Of a DNA stretch of 47,098 nt, positions 1 to 9,263 are shown in pieces (position 1 is the stretch's first letter; each line of letters starts with the position of its first letter). The notes beneath the pieces were generated by a model. It was given only the letters and a program-made list of their open reading frames with translations, had not been told where the DNA came from and searched no databases. This DNA comes from Deltaproteobacteria bacterium (GTDB taxonomy: Bacteria; Desulfobacterota; Desulfobulbia; Desulfobulbales; Desulfobulbaceae), in contig JAJRQC010000014.1 of the NCBI GenBank assembly GCA_024280455.1, positions 1 to 47,098 of the forward strand, read 5' to 3'. The position numbers and the translations under genes are program-made.

Positions 1-1393
1 GGTCGATGGCCTGGTGGAGCAGGCGGGAGGAATCCTGGTCAAGCGGGCAGTGTTCCTTGATCAGCTTTGCGCCCATCTGCGCATTGCAGTGGATCATCGG
101 ACTGCCCGCAAAACGCTGGTTCTGAACCCGGCGGGCCGCGTTCACCCGTTTTTTTATTTCGCCTGAACTCTCCCCCGGATCGGCCCGTTCGATATCTTCC
201 ACCCTGACCGGCGGCACTTCCACATGGAGGTCGATCCGGTCAAGCAGGGGGCCGGAAAGTCTGGATCGATAGCGCTGAATCTGCACCGGCGTACAGGTAC
301 ATTCTTTCGTAATATCACCTAGATATCCACAGTTGCAAGGATTCATCGCTGCGACCATCATAAACCGGGCCGGAAACCGGAGGCTGGTTGCGGCCCGGGC
401 AATGGTGACGTGCCCGTCTTCCAGGGGTTGACGCAAAACCTCCAGGACATTTTTTTTAAACTCGGCCAGTTCATCAAGAAAAAGCACCCCGTTATGGGCC
501 AGCGACACCTCACCCGGACGCGGGATCTGGCCTCCGCCGATAAGTCCGGCATCGGAAATGGTATGATGTGGGGCCCGGAACGGCCGGGTCACCATCAGCG
601 GGGTATCCGTCGGCAGTCGTCCACTGGAAGAAAAAATTCTGGTCGTTTCCAGGGCCTCTTCCAGACTCAAATCAGGTAAAATCGTCGGCAAACGACGGGC
701 CATCATGGTTTTACCGGTTCCCGGGACTCCGGAAAGCAGGATGTTATGCCCACCGGCCGCAGCGACTTCAAGGGCCCGTTTTACATGTTCCTGCCCTTTG
801 ACTTCGGAAAAATCGATTGGATAGGTTCCCTGCTGCTGGAAAATCCGTTCAATATCAACCAGGGTAGGTTCCAGTTCTATTTGACCGGCAAGGAATTCTA
901 CGGCCTGATCAAGCCGCTCAAGGGCGATAACCTCAAGCCCTTGAACAACTGCAGCCTCTTCCGCGTTTTCCTTCGGGACCAGAAATTTTTGTATCCGGCC
1001 GGAAGATGCCGCTGCCTGAGCCATGGAGAGCACTCCGGGAACAGGACGAACCAGACCGTCCAGGGACAGTTCGCCCACCATGCCGATACCATCCAGCGCG
1101 GAATTATCGATCAGGCCGGACGCGGCAAGGATACCGACCGCGATGGGCAGGTCATACCCGGAACCTTCTTTTTTTACTGCAGCCGGGGCCAGGTTAACGG
1201 TGATCCTGCGGGCGGGAAACTCATAGCCGGAATTTTTAATGGCCGCCTTGACCCGGTCCTTGGACTCACGGACAGCACCCTCGGCCAGCCCCACCGTAGA
1301 AAATGCAGGCAAGCCAAGGGCCAGATCCACCTCTACCTGTACAAGCAGGCCATCAACACCGCTGACGGCTGCACTCCACACCTTGGCAAGCAT
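1..1393 (-). CDS. comM: YifB/ComM family Mg-chelatase-like AAA+ ATPase (3' end beyond window)
   Basis: The frame is open from an ATG at 1393 to the window edge without a stop, about 464 codons of a family usually near 500 residues. The N-terminal ChlI-like part begins MLAKVWSAAVSGVDG. It is followed by the Mg-chelatase AAA+ core with Walker A GVPGTGKT, Walker B-like VLFLDELAEF, and the cysteine-containing AMNPCNCGYLGD stretch typical of YifB proteins. The missing end would carry the Mg_chelatase_C domain. ComM is known as a helicase that promotes branch migration during natural transformation; the function here is by family only. The gene starts 18 bp after the TrmN6-like gene on the same strand, so the two and the DUF1015 gene probably form an operon. 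The Shine-Dalgarno is weak (AGAGAG). Confidence 0.9.
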   Translation of the reverse strand, partial: MLAKVWSAAVSGVDGLLVQVEVDLALGLPAFSTVGLAEGAVRESKDRVKAAIKNSGYEFPARRITVNLAPAAVKKEGSGYDLPIAVGILAASGLIDNSALDGIGMVGELSLDGLVRPVPGVLSMAQAAASSGRIQKFLVPKENAEEAAVVQGLEVIALERLDQAVEFLAGQIELEPTLVDIERIFQQQGTYPIDFSEVKGQEHVKRALEVAAAGGHNILLSGVPGTGKTMMARRLPTILPDLSLEEALETTRIFSSSGRLPTDTPLMVTRPFRAPHHTISDAGLIGGGQIPRPGEVSLAHNGVLFLDELAEFKKNVLEVLRQPLEDGHVTIARAATSLRFPARFMMVAAMNPCNCGYLGDITKECTCTPVQIQRYRSRLSGPLLDRIDLHVEVPPVRVEDIERADPGESSGEIKKRVNAARRVQNQRFAGSPMIHCNAQMGAKLIKEHCPLDQDSSRLLHQAID

Positions 1394-1411
1394 CTTTTTT
1401 ATTTTCTCTCT

Positions 1412-2218
1412 TCAGGGAAGGTTTTTAGACAGTGATTGTTTCGGGTCATATATCCGCTGCATCTGCGGGCTGTACGCACCGTCCCTTTTTGCATAAATGT
1501 AAAACGGGGGCAGGATTCGGCATTCCTCACCACCGTTTTTCACCGCCTCGACCAGCACCAGACGGGCCTGATTGTCCTCGGGATAGCTATACACCGGTTG
1601 CAGTCGTCTAAGAGTCAACTTTTTTCCTGCAAGTCCGGCGGCAAGATGGGAAAAACGAAGAGCCGGGTATACCAAAATAACGGTTCCACGATTTTTCACA
1701 CAAAAGGCGGCGGCGGCAAGCATGTCGTTCAGGTCGGCCTTGAGCTCATGACGGGCAATGGCCGCCTGATCCCCCCGGCTCACACGACCGCTACCGCATT
1801 TTCTGTAGGGCGGATTGCAGACCACCAGATCAAAAGACTCCGGGGACAAGGTCTCACCTATACGGCGGACATCACCCAAGCTGACATCAAAACGACGGCC
1901 AAATTTATTTTCTAGAATATTGTCTTCAGCCAGGGCAACAAGATCTTCCTGGATATCCAGCCCTTGAATTGTAACCAGCGGATGCAGATAGGCCAGGATA
2001 AGGCCGATAATACCACTGCCGCAGCCAAGATCGAGAACCCTGCATGGTCCGCTGATCCTGCAGAAATCCGCGGCCAGCACAGCATCAACGGAAAACCTGT
2101 AGCCGTCACGATACTGGCGGCAGATCAATGCCCCGTCATACAGGGTGTCCTTTGTAAGCTGCCCCGTGTTCTCCAATGGCACCCTTTCTTTACTCTGATC
2201 CCTGGACAATGGAATCAC
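1412..2218 (-). CDS. trmN6: tRNA1(Val) (adenine-37-N6)-methyltransferase-like protein (TrmN6/YfiC family)
   Basis: 268 residues from the ATG at 2218. The class I SAM-methyltransferase fold is visible: motif I VLDLGCGSGIIGL binds SAM, and VVCNPPYRK is the NPPY motif of N6-adenine or glutamine amino methyltransferases. The preceding segment YRFSVDAVLAADF matches the YRFSxDAxLLA signature of the YfiC/TrmN6 family, which methylates A37 of tRNA1(Val). The start is uncertain. The ATG at 2218 lies 28 bp inside the DUF1015 gene and lacks a Shine-Dalgarno. GTG at 2182 or TTG at 2176 (with AAAGG six bases before it) sits just after the upstream stop and would give about 255 residues. It is cotranscribed with its neighbours by position. 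Confidence 0.8.
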   Translation of the reverse strand: MIPLSRDQSKERVPLENTGQLTKDTLYDGALICRQYRDGYRFSVDAVLAADFCRISGPCRVLDLGCGSGIIGLILAYLHPLVTIQGLDIQEDLVALAEDNILENKFGRRFDVSLGDVRRIGETLSPESFDLVVCNPPYRKCGSGRVSRGDQAAIARHELKADLNDMLAAAAFCVKNRGTVILVYPALRFSHLAAGLAGKKLTLRRLQPVYSYPEDNQARLVLVEAVKNGGEECRILPPFYIYAKRDGAYSPQMQRIYDPKQSLSKNLP

Positions 2219-3566
2219 CGGTCAGCTTGTTGATCAGCAGGCCGGTGAGAATTTTTGGATAAAAATAGGTGGACTTATGGGGCATGATTTCGCCCCTGTC
2301 CGCGACATCGGTCACCTGCAGAACCCGGGTCGGATTGAGGAGAAACAACAGCGGGGTTGTGTCCTTTGCCCCTATACTCTGCTTTACCGCAATATCAAGA
2401 GCGGTATCAGGGTCACTGAAGTATGAAATCAGATGTTCCCGAACACACTGTTCATGGCTGAGCCCGAACACGCCGTGGAGCAGCAGGTCCGAGAGTACAA
2501 CCACATCCAACTGTTGCAGAACGGGCGATCTTCCGGCAAGTGCATCGCCATCCCTAGCCTCCTTTGTCAACTGCAGCAAAAAGCCACGATCCTCGCCGGC
2601 ATGGTACAGGCCCAACGCCGGCAGACCGCCATTCAGGGCCAGTTCATCCATGCGGTTAAGCAAGATTTTAACAAGTCCTTCCCGGCTCCCGCCCGTTACC
2701 TCTCGCACTGAAAAATCGGCCCCGGCTAAGGCAGCCGCCTGATCAGCAGTAATTTTTTCCGGGTAATTCAGGAGCCGATGGGTCGGCAGCACGGAAAGCC
2801 CGGGATCCTCACAGGCACAGAGATACATCATGATATAATTGAACGGACTCTCCGGCGGCAGATCAGGATTCTTCTCCAGGGCTTTCTTCCTGCAGGCCAG
2901 AGCGGTTGTGTAGCGATGATGACCATCTGCGATGTAGAGCGACTTGTCGGCAAACATCGCGCCGACCTTAGCCAAGGTATCGGAATCCAGTACCCGCCAC
3001 AGGGTATGGACATTGCCGTCACGGTCCTTTGCCCGGGCGACAGGTTCAGGTTCCCTGGCCTGCTCCAACAGGGCCATGATCTCCTGCCGGGGATCATTAT
3101 ACAGTGAAAACACTTTACTGAACTGGGCCCCGCATGCACTCATCAACTCAAGCCGATCACTGATTACACCGGCAAAGGTCTCTTCATGGGGTTTGACGAT
3201 CCCTTCGGAAAATTCAGCCAACCCGACCAGACTCACCAGACCTTTTCTGGTCAGTTTTTTTCCGGATGGGTGAAGGTATTCCGTGAAATAGAGATAGATG
3301 GCCGGCTGTTGGTCACGAATGAGTATCCGTTCTTCCTGCCAGCTGTCAAACCTGGCCCCGGCCTCGCTGTAGCGGCCGGTGTCTGCGGCCTGCTTCTGGC
3401 CGGTATTGCGCAGATCAAGCTGAATCATGCTGTACGGATTCTTCTTCAGAAAAGAAGCCCCCTCCTCTTCATTGATAACATCATAGGGAGGGGTAAGGAC
3501 ATCCTCGATTTGTTCTATTTTCTCGGGGTTATAACGTACCCCCCGAAACGGGGCGACAACAGCCAT
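2190..3566 (-). CDS. DUF1015 family protein
   Basis: 458 residues from ATG 3566, with GGAG eight bases upstream. The N-terminus has the DUF1015 signature: APFRGVRYNPEKI, then LTPPYDVIN. The central YIADGHHRYTTAL motif is the most conserved part of the family. DUF1015 proteins are widespread in anaerobes and are often encoded near serine-biosynthesis genes. No biochemical role is established, so none is claimed. It is the first gene of the leftward set leading to the methyltransferase and ComM genes, and diverges from queD across a 202-bp intergenic region. Confidence 0.88.
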   Translation of the reverse strand: MAVVAPFRGVRYNPEKIEQIEDVLTPPYDVINEEEGASFLKKNPYSMIQLDLRNTGQKQAADTGRYSEAGARFDSWQEERILIRDQQPAIYLYFTEYLHPSGKKLTRKGLVSLVGLAEFSEGIVKPHEETFAGVISDRLELMSACGAQFSKVFSLYNDPRQEIMALLEQAREPEPVARAKDRDGNVHTLWRVLDSDTLAKVGAMFADKSLYIADGHHRYTTALACRKKALEKNPDLPPESPFNYIMMYLCACEDPGLSVLPTHRLLNYPEKITADQAAALAGADFSVREVTGGSREGLVKILLNRMDELALNGGLPALGLYHAGEDRGFLLQLTKEARDGDALAGRSPVLQQLDVVVLSDLLLHGVFGLSHEQCVREHLISYFSDPDTALDIAVKQSIGAKDTTPLLFLLNPTRVLQVTDVADRGEIMPHKSTYFYPKILTGLLINKLTGDSIVQGSE

Positions 3567-3598
3567 ATATTTATCTCCATAGACACTGGCAAAGGTCT

Positions 3599-3604
3599 TA
3601 TAAT
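3599..3604 (+). promoter_or_regulatory. candidate -10 box for queD-queE
   Basis: A perfect TATAAT lies upstream of the structured leader. No good -35 is seen at 16-18 bp; TAGACA at 3580-3585 is too close. A start near 3611 would include the whole leader in the transcript. This is weak evidence. Confidence 0.3.
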
Positions 3605-3676
3605 CCTGCTAGAATGCAGAAGAGTTTATCGTATTTTGGTACAGCCTTTTTGTTTACCATTTTCTCAACCAAGGAT

Positions 3677-3738
3677 GCAAGAGAGATTTCACCCGGAGGG
3701 GTCACCGTAGAACGCGGTTCGACTTAAAATCTCTCTGC
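3677..3738 (+). ncRNA. structured 5' leader of queD-queE, candidate riboswitch or attenuator
   Basis: The outer arms AGAGAGATTT (3680-3689) and AAATCTCTCT (3727-3736) pair perfectly over 10 bp, and G-C pairs extend the stem past one bulged A. Inside are two hairpins: ACCC (3691-3694) with GGGT (3699-3702), and ACCG (3704-3707) with CGGT (3715-3718). The second can be extended by GTC (3701-3703) pairing with GAC (3721-3723). This is a compact three-way junction ending 20 nt before the CAGGAG Shine-Dalgarno at 3757-3762. Genes of the preQ0/preQ1 pathway are often under riboswitch control. I could not match this leader to the preQ1-I consensus I know, so its class is unassigned. Confidence 0.5.
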
Positions 3739-3768
3739 TGAAACATTTTTGTCCCTCAGGAGTTTTTT

Positions 3769-4137
3769 ATGGATATTTTTATTAAGACACATTTTTCCGG
3801 CGGCCATCACCTGCGTGAGTACCCCGGCAACTGCGAACACCCGCACGGCCATAACTGGAAGGTGCAGGTCACTGTTCGGGCACAGAAGCTTGACCAGCTG
3901 GGCATGGGCATAGATTTCAAAACCCTGAAAAAAGAGGTCAACGCCGTGGTTGACGACCTGGACCATCGGGACCTTAACCAACACCCTGCCTTTCTGGACA
4001 AAAATCCCTCATCAGAACATATAGCCATATATATCTTTAAGTCCTTAAAAGAACCCCTTCATACGGACAGGTACGTTCTTCATGCCGTGGAAATTCGGGA
4101 AACGGACAGCAGTGGAGTGATCTATTACGGTGATTGA
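3769..4137 (+). CDS. queD: 6-carboxy-5,6,7,8-tetrahydropterin synthase QueD
   Basis: 122 residues, the usual length. It converts 7,8-dihydroneopterin triphosphate to 6-carboxytetrahydropterin, the second step of 7-deazaguanine (queuosine precursor) synthesis. Zinc-binding histidines are visible at His13/14 in FSGGHH and at His26 and His28 in HGHNW. The catalytic cysteine is Cys22, four residues before His26 as in E. coli QueD. The acidic residue in the C-terminal AVEIRET stretch fits the family. CAGGAG at 3757-3762 sets the ATG start. The gene overlaps queE by 8 bp, indicating coupled translation. No queC or queF is seen here. Confidence 0.93.
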   Translation: MDIFIKTHFSGGHHLREYPGNCEHPHGHNWKVQVTVRAQKLDQLGMGIDFKTLKKEVNAVVDDLDHRDLNQHPAFLDKNPSSEHIAIYIFKSLKEPLHTDRYVLHAVEIRETDSSGVIYYGD

Positions 4138-4798
4138 TCCACTTTTCATCTCCGAACTTTTTTACTCCATCCAGGGAGAGTCAACCTGGGCCGGACTGCC
4201 CTGCGCCTTTATCCGACTGAGCGGCTGCAACTTGCGCTGCAGGTATTGTGATGCGAGCTATACCTGGGAAGAACCCGGCACCGAGATGGCTATCAGGGAC
4301 ATTCTGGACTGGGTCGTTAAATACCCCGGTGTCCTTACCGAAATTACCGGTGGAGAGCCGCTGCTACAGGACAACATCCACCTGCTGACCGAGCTGCTCA
4401 TTGACAATGGGCACAAGGTTTTGATAGAAACCAATGGGACTATTTCTCTTGAGAACGTCCACCCGCAGGCCACGGTTATCATGGATATAAAGTGCCCCGA
4501 ATCCGGGATGCACGATAAGGTGAATCTCCACAATCTTGATCTGTTGGCCCGGCGCAAAGAACAGGGCAGCCGGGATGAACTTAAATTTGTTCTCTCTTCC
4601 GAACAGGATTTTCACTGGGCCCTGGAAACATTCAGGGAACACAGACTGGACCAGCTGGTGCCGGTTCTGTTTTCGCCGATCACCGGGCTTATTGACCCCA
4701 GACATCTAGCCGAGCTGATTCTTGCCTATCAACTCCCGGTCAGAATACAACTGCAACTGCACACCCTGCTCTGGCCGAACCGGAACCGTGGTGTTTAA
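4130..4798 (+). CDS. queE: 7-carboxy-7-deazaguanine synthase QueE (radical SAM)
   Basis: 222 residues from a GTG at 4130 that overlaps the end of queD, with AGTGGAG at 4111-4117 as the likely Shine-Dalgarno. The radical-SAM cluster motif is Cys33, Cys37 and Cys40 in GCNLRCRYCD, the CxxxCxxC spacing of radical SAM enzymes. The N-terminal YSIQGES matches the QueE QGEG-like signature, and ITGGEPLL is the SAM-binding GGE motif. It rearranges 6-carboxytetrahydropterin to 7-carboxy-7-deazaguanine, directly following QueD. The C-terminus, with LQLHTLLWPN, fits the family, so the gene looks complete. Confidence 0.93.
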   Translation: MIDPLFISELFYSIQGESTWAGLPCAFIRLSGCNLRCRYCDASYTWEEPGTEMAIRDILDWVVKYPGVLTEITGGEPLLQDNIHLLTELLIDNGHKVLIETNGTISLENVHPQATVIMDIKCPESGMHDKVNLHNLDLLARRKEQGSRDELKFVLSSEQDFHWALETFREHRLDQLVPVLFSPITGLIDPRHLAELILAYQLPVRIQLQLHTLLWPNRNRGV

Positions 4799-4930
4799 TA
4801 TGATGGTTTTGTCGAAACTCAAACTTTTCATCACCGTGTCATTCCCGCTGGAATGCCGGTCGAGAAGACTTTCTCAAGTCCATCTAAAATGAAAAAATAA
4901 AAAATAAAAAAAACCTGGAATCTGATTATC

Positions 4931-6208
4931 ATGCCCGACATACAATCATCGCACATTGCCGTCATCGGCCTGGGATATGTAGGCCTGCCCCTGTCCGTCG
5001 AATTCAGTAAAAAAATCCCCACCACCGGTTTTGACCTTAAAGAAGAACGGATTGCCGAGCTCCAGCAGGGAATCGACGTCACCCTGGAGGTAACTAAAGA
5101 AGAACTCAGGCAGGCAGGCAAGCTGCAGTTTACCAGCTCTATTGATGATCTCGGCGACTGCAATGTCTTTATTGTTGCGGTGCCGACCCCGATAGATGCC
5201 AACAAACGCCCGGATCTGCGCCCCCTTGAAGGCGCTTCGCGTACGGTCGGCAAGGCCCTGAAAGAAGGTGATGTGGTCATCTATGAATCCACGGTCTACC
5301 CCGGGGCAACCGAAGAAGTCTGCATTCCCATCCTGGAAGAGGTTTCAGGGCTACAGTTTAACAAAGATTTTTTTGCCGGCTACAGCCCGGAACGAATCAA
5401 TCCCGGCGATCATGAACACCGGCTGCCGAGCATCGTCAAAGTCACTTCCGGCTCCACTCCTGAAATCGCTGAGTTTGTTAATGATCTGTACGGCACCATT
5501 ATCACCGCCGGAACCTTTAAGGCCAGCAGTATTAAAGTGGCCGAGGCCGCCAAGGTCATTGAAAACACCCAGCGTGATGTCAACATTGCCCTGATCAACG
5601 AACTGGCCCTGATCTTCAACCGCTTGAATATCGACACCCTTGAGGTTTTAAAGGCGGCGGGCACCAAGTGGAACTTTCTTCCGTTCCGGCCCGGTCTGGT
5701 CGGCGGACACTGCATCGGTGTTGATCCTTACTATCTGACCCACAAGGCGCAGGAGGTCGGCTACCATCCGGAAATGATCCTGGCCGGTCGCAGACTCAAC
5801 GATGACATGGGCCGTTATATTGCCTCGGAAATCGTTAAGCTGATGCTGAAAAAGCGCATCCACGTGGCTGACGCCAACATTCTTATCATGGGCCTGACCT
5901 TTAAAGAAAACTGTCCGGACCTGCGCAACACCCGGGTTGTGGATATCATCGATGAACTTGGCAATTACGGGGCCAACATCGAGGTCTATGACCCATGGGC
6001 GGATAAGAAGGAAGCGGAACGGATGTATGGGGTGACCATGATCAAAGACCTGCCGATCAACCATTATGACGGGGTTGTCCTGGCCGTAGCTCACAGGGAG
6101 TTCTCCGACCTGAAGACTGAAGACTTCAAAAAAATGTGCCGACAGCTCGCGGTGATCTACGACGTCAAGCACGCCTTACCTGCAGACATCGTAGATGGAG
6201 GTCTGTAA
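4931..6208 (+). CDS. nucleotide-sugar dehydrogenase (UDP-HexNAc 6-dehydrogenase, WbpO/TviB type)
   Basis: 425 residues. The NAD-binding Rossmann motif [11 protein letters not shown] is at residues 11-21. The central helix domain and the catalytic segment [15 protein letters not shown] with Cys261 follow, and a C-terminal UDP-binding domain begins near [18 protein letters not shown]. This subfamily oxidises the C6 hydroxyl of UDP-GlcNAc or UDP-GalNAc to the uronic acid for surface polysaccharide. The [14 protein letters not shown]-like segment resembles TviB/WbpO more than UDP-glucose dehydrogenase; the substrate is inferred. It stands alone, 132 bp after queE, with no polysaccharide neighbours in the window. 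The start has only a weak Shine-Dalgarno. Confidence 0.88.
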   Translation: MPDIQSSHIAVIGLGYVGLPLSVEFSKKIPTTGFDLKEERIAELQQGIDVTLEVTKEELRQAGKLQFTSSIDDLGDCNVFIVAVPTPIDANKRPDLRPLEGASRTVGKALKEGDVVIYESTVYPGATEEVCIPILEEVSGLQFNKDFFAGYSPERINPGDHEHRLPSIVKVTSGSTPEIAEFVNDLYGTIITAGTFKASSIKVAEAAKVIENTQRDVNIALINELALIFNRLNIDTLEVLKAAGTKWNFLPFRPGLVGGHCIGVDPYYLTHKAQEVGYHPEMILAGRRLNDDMGRYIASEIVKLMLKKRIHVADANILIMGLTFKENCPDLRNTRVVDIIDELGNYGANIEVYDPWADKKEAERMYGVTMIKDLPINHYDGVVLAVAHREFSDLKTEDFKKMCRQLAVIYDVKHALPADIVDGGL

Positions 6209-6266
6209 GGATTCAGGCACAGGGTCAACTCATGCTGAAGAGGGCTTTGAACTCAGGCCGGGATCT

Positions 6267-8528
6267 TCAAAGATCTTTTCCCCGTTTGCGCCCAAGCTGT
6301 TCTTCCAGGGCCTCGACGCTGATAACCGGCAAGCGGCAGGTATAATCACGACAGACATAGGCGGTTGCCACTCCATCCTGCATGGCCACGGTCCGGATAA
6401 AGGGCAGTTTCCGGCCTAGAAACTTCTGATTCTCAGCTCCGTCTGCCAACAGAACAATGCGGGCCGGATTAAAAAAGGAATTGGCAACTGCCAGCATGAC
6501 CCTGGTGTCGGCCTTGCCTCTTTTACCAGCTATGACCAGTTGCTCGGGCTTCTCCTGCAGCCGGTCAAGGACACAGAGCATCTGGAACAGGGCCGGCGGA
6601 TAGGTGTTGATCTGAGAGCTGAAGGCATCAAGAGTCTGCCGGGCCTTGAGCTGCCATTTTTCATTTGCCGTCAACCATCCCAGCCGCAGGAGATTCATGG
6701 CCACAATTGAGTTTGGAGCAGGCAGCGCCCCGTCATAATCGCTCTTCAAACGCAGGGGTACATTGTCATCGGCAAGGGAATCAAAGAAACCTCCTGCCTG
6801 TGTATCCCAGAAAAGACGAATCGATGTTTCCGTCATTTCCAGAGCCCAGGTCAGTAACTCCGAATTCTGCTCCACCTGATACAACTCCAGCAGCCCTGCA
6901 ACCAGAAACCCGTAATCGTCAAGCTGACCGGAAAGCCCGGCCTCACCGTCCCGGTACCTCCGCTGGAGGCTCCCGGTAGAATCATCATAGAGTTCGGTCC
7001 GGATAAAACGGGCGGCCGCCCGTGCCCCGTCAATCATGTCCTGTTCCTGCAGGATCGAACCTGCCCGGGCCAGAGCGCCTATCATCAGCCCGTTCCAGGC
7101 GGTTATGATCTTATCGTCAAGATGAGGCCGCACTCTCTGCTCCCGTTTGGCAAACAAGATGCTGCGTGACTGGGCAAGCGAATCCTCGACCGCATCCACG
7201 GCCATGGAAAAATGTTGTGCCGCCTGTTCAGCAGAGTGGGCCAGGTAGAGAATATTGCGGCCTGAAAACTCCTCCCGGGGATCGTTCAGGGCATTGCCGT
7301 TAAACTCAACCCCATAGCAGAAGTTAAAAATATTTGCCGCTTTTGCGCCAAGGGTTTTAACGATTTCCTCTTCCGTCCACAGATAATAGGCACCTTCACT
7401 GTGACTGCCGGGCGCGTAAGGGTCCTCACTGTCGGCATCTTCAGCCGAATAAAAACCGCCGCCGGGATCACGCATATCCCGCAGGACATATTCGGCGATT
7501 TCATGGGCCACCGCTGCATACTGTTTATCAGCAGTAATCTGAAAGGCATCAAGGTAGGAATTGAGCAGCTGGGCCTGATCGTAGAGCATTTTTTCAAAAT
7601 GGGGTACCCGCCACTGCTCATCGACTGAATAGCGGTGAAATCCACCCCCGAGATGGTCATAAATGCCGCCCTTTGCCATGGCCTGCAAAGTTTTCAGGGC
7701 CATATCAAGGTAGTGTTTATTTCCATCCATGTGATAGGACTGAAAAAGGAAATTCAAGGTCACAGGCCGGGGGAATTTCGGTGCACTGCCAAAACCGCCG
7801 TATTTGGTATCAACACTCTCGGTTAAAGACGCCAGAGCACGCCTGGACACATCGGCTTCAATCCTGCCGGTCGGCTTCCGGTCACCGCCTTTTATGGCAT
7901 GGATCAACTTGTCCGCGGTCTGCTGCAACTCATCCCTGCGCCCCTGCCAGGCGGTATGGACAGCTTCCAGGATTTCGGGGAAGCCCGGACGGCCATACAT
8001 CCCCGTGGGCGGGATATAGGTGGCTGCGTAAAAGGGCTTACCGTCGGGAAACAGGAACACCGACATCGGCCAGCCGCCAGAGCCATTCAAAGCCTGGGTC
8101 GCCGACATATACATCTGATCGATATCGGGCCGCTCCTCCCGATCCACCTTGATGGAGATAAACCACTTGTTGAGCAGTGCGGCAATCTCAGGATTTTCAA
8201 AAGATTCCCGAGCCATGACATGGCACCAGTGACAGGTGGAATAACCGATGGAGAGAAAAATCGGTTTATCCTCCTTTTTGGCTCTGGCAAAGGCTTCTTC
8301 ACCCCAGGGATACCAATCCACCGGATTATAGGCGTGCTGCAGCAGGTAGGGACTCTTCTCCCCGATTAACCGATTGGCTTTTCTATCCATACTCTTACTC
8401 CCGGTTCTTTCAACCTGATCCTGTGCGGCCCGAGCATATGCAAAAGAAGATGCAAAAGAAGATGTCATGACAGGTTGTATGATCATTAAAAAAAGTGCCA
8501 TCCAAAGAGCCACTTTGCAGAAGACCAT
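6267..8528 (-). CDS. exported thioredoxin-domain protein (DUF255, YyaL/SSP411 family)
   Basis: About 753 residues from the ATG at 8528; the open frame reaches an earlier ATG at 8651. The N-terminal DUF255 thioredoxin-like domain starts with [20 protein letters not shown] and has the CHWCH redox motif in STCHWCHVM. The long C-terminal part is a six-hairpin (alpha/alpha) glycosidase-like toroid, with [11 protein letters not shown] and [10 protein letters not shown] conserved. From 8528 the N-terminus is a clear Sec signal ([16 protein letters not shown], then small residues), which is why that start is preferred and why the protein is placed outside the cytoplasm. Many family members are cytoplasmic. 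The role is unknown in bacteria. It converges with the sugar dehydrogenase gene. Confidence 0.85.
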   Translation of the reverse strand: MVFCKVALWMALFLMIIQPVMTSSFASSFAYARAAQDQVERTGSKSMDRKANRLIGEKSPYLLQHAYNPVDWYPWGEEAFARAKKEDKPIFLSIGYSTCHWCHVMARESFENPEIAALLNKWFISIKVDREERPDIDQMYMSATQALNGSGGWPMSVFLFPDGKPFYAATYIPPTGMYGRPGFPEILEAVHTAWQGRRDELQQTADKLIHAIKGGDRKPTGRIEADVSRRALASLTESVDTKYGGFGSAPKFPRPVTLNFLFQSYHMDGNKHYLDMALKTLQAMAKGGIYDHLGGGFHRYSVDEQWRVPHFEKMLYDQAQLLNSYLDAFQITADKQYAAVAHEIAEYVLRDMRDPGGGFYSAEDADSEDPYAPGSHSEGAYYLWTEEEIVKTLGAKAANIFNFCYGVEFNGNALNDPREEFSGRNILYLAHSAEQAAQHFSMAVDAVEDSLAQSRSILFAKREQRVRPHLDDKIITAWNGLMIGALARAGSILQEQDMIDGARAAARFIRTELYDDSTGSLQRRYRDGEAGLSGQLDDYGFLVAGLLELYQVEQNSELLTWALEMTETSIRLFWDTQAGGFFDSLADDNVPLRLKSDYDGALPAPNSIVAMNLLRLGWLTANEKWQLKARQTLDAFSSQINTYPPALFQMLCVLDRLQEKPEQLVIAGKRGKADTRVMLAVANSFFNPARIVLLADGAENQKFLGRKLPFIRTVAMQDGVATAYVCRDYTCRLPVISVEALEEQLGRKRGKDL

Positions 8529-8863
8529 ATCTAGTCCACAACATGCCCTTGATTGCGGCTTCAGCTGATCACCAACCTTTGGTTTGTCAACTGCTGAAAA
8601 ATCAATGTGGGGGCGCATAAGATATTTTTTATTATTGTCAGATGAGTACATACTTTTTGTTCCAGTATCAAGCGGCCCACCTCCTGTGTGCCTCCTTTGT
8701 TAGCTACACTCTGATACCGCTGATACCAATTGTCAATTAATATAATTTGTCGATGTAGAAAAAGACACGAAACCGACGACGGAGTGATCGTATCACCTTG
8801 TAATTCTATGCTGGGCAAATGGCGGTTTTGACTTTTTACGAGTCTATCAGAATTCATCCTTCA

Positions 8864-8889
8864 TTTTTTATACATGTTTTTTATACATG
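8864..8889. repeat. 13-bp tandem duplication
   Basis: TTTTTTATACATG occurs twice head to tail (8864-8876 and 8877-8889). The second copy runs into the palindrome ATACATGTAT (8883-8892). It could be a protein-binding site or a simple replication slippage product. Confidence 0.6.
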
Positions 8890-9021
8890 TATACACGCAA
8901 CAGGGTAAAGAAGACTGCAGACCGGCAATCATCCGAAAAATCGAGACACTCTAAAACAACCTGAAAACAAATAATTCCATAACCCACCCTTTTCCGTGTC
9001 CGTCCACGGCAACACATAAAA

Positions 9022-9051
9022 TTACGACAAAACAGTCAATTATACTATAAT
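9022..9051 (+). promoter_or_regulatory. candidate promoter for the small secreted protein
   Basis: TATAAT at 9046-9051 with TTACGA at 9022-9027 (18-bp spacer). This would give a leader of about 200 nt before the gene at 9264. Confidence 0.3.
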
Positions 9052-9060
9052 CGCCCTCAA

Positions 9061-9198
9061 TTGTTTTCTCAGGGAGACAGAATCAAAAAAAAAGGCCTGC
9101 GGCTGGGACCGGGCAAAAAGATAAAAAAGGTCAAATCCATTGATCTGCAGTGGTTAAACCGGAAAGTGCAGGGAGATTTCAGAAACTGGCATAGCTGA
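9061..9198 (+). other. possible 45-codon leader peptide frame, lysine-rich
   Basis: A frame starting at TTG 9061 contains KKKGLRLGPGKKIKKVK and ends at a TGA inside the loop of the CATAGC/GCTATG hairpin (9190-9205). AGGGAG at 9071-9076 sits just before an ATC, not a normal start codon. There is no homology that I recognise, so this may be noncoding. Confidence 0.15.
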
Positions 9199-9263
9199 TG
9201 CTATGAGGGGACTCCAAGTACCGTATCTTTTCTTTTTATTTTTTTACAACAGGAGAAACCAAC

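Larger units (their letters stand above)
8529..9263. other. 0.7-kb stretch without a supported gene
   Basis: A/T-rich DNA between the DUF255 and small secreted protein genes. It contains two GGAGG sequences on the minus strand (about 8675-8695), too far from the ATG at 8651 to serve it cleanly. It also has a 13-bp tandem duplication at 8864-8889, a candidate promoter at 9022-9051, a lysine-rich short frame at 9061-9198 and a small hairpin at 9190-9205 followed by T-rich sequence. A 98-codon frame on the minus strand (8561-8857) has no recognisable features. Confidence 0.6.

Noticed and set aside
4835-4860. TGTCATTCCCGCTGGAATG as a copy of a dispersed intergenic repeat
   Set aside because: Only a short part resembles the similar sequence inside the element at 10101-10347; too little to call a repeat family.
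6262-6275. GATCTT/AAGATC hairpin as terminator between the convergent sugar dehydrogenase and DUF255 genes
   Set aside because: Only a 6-bp A/T-rich stem with a 2-nt loop, partly inside the DUF255 coding end.
8561-8857. 98-codon open frame on the minus strand upstream of the DUF255 gene
   Set aside because: No recognisable domain, no good Shine-Dalgarno at its start, and it overlaps the 5' part of the DUF255 open frame in another frame.
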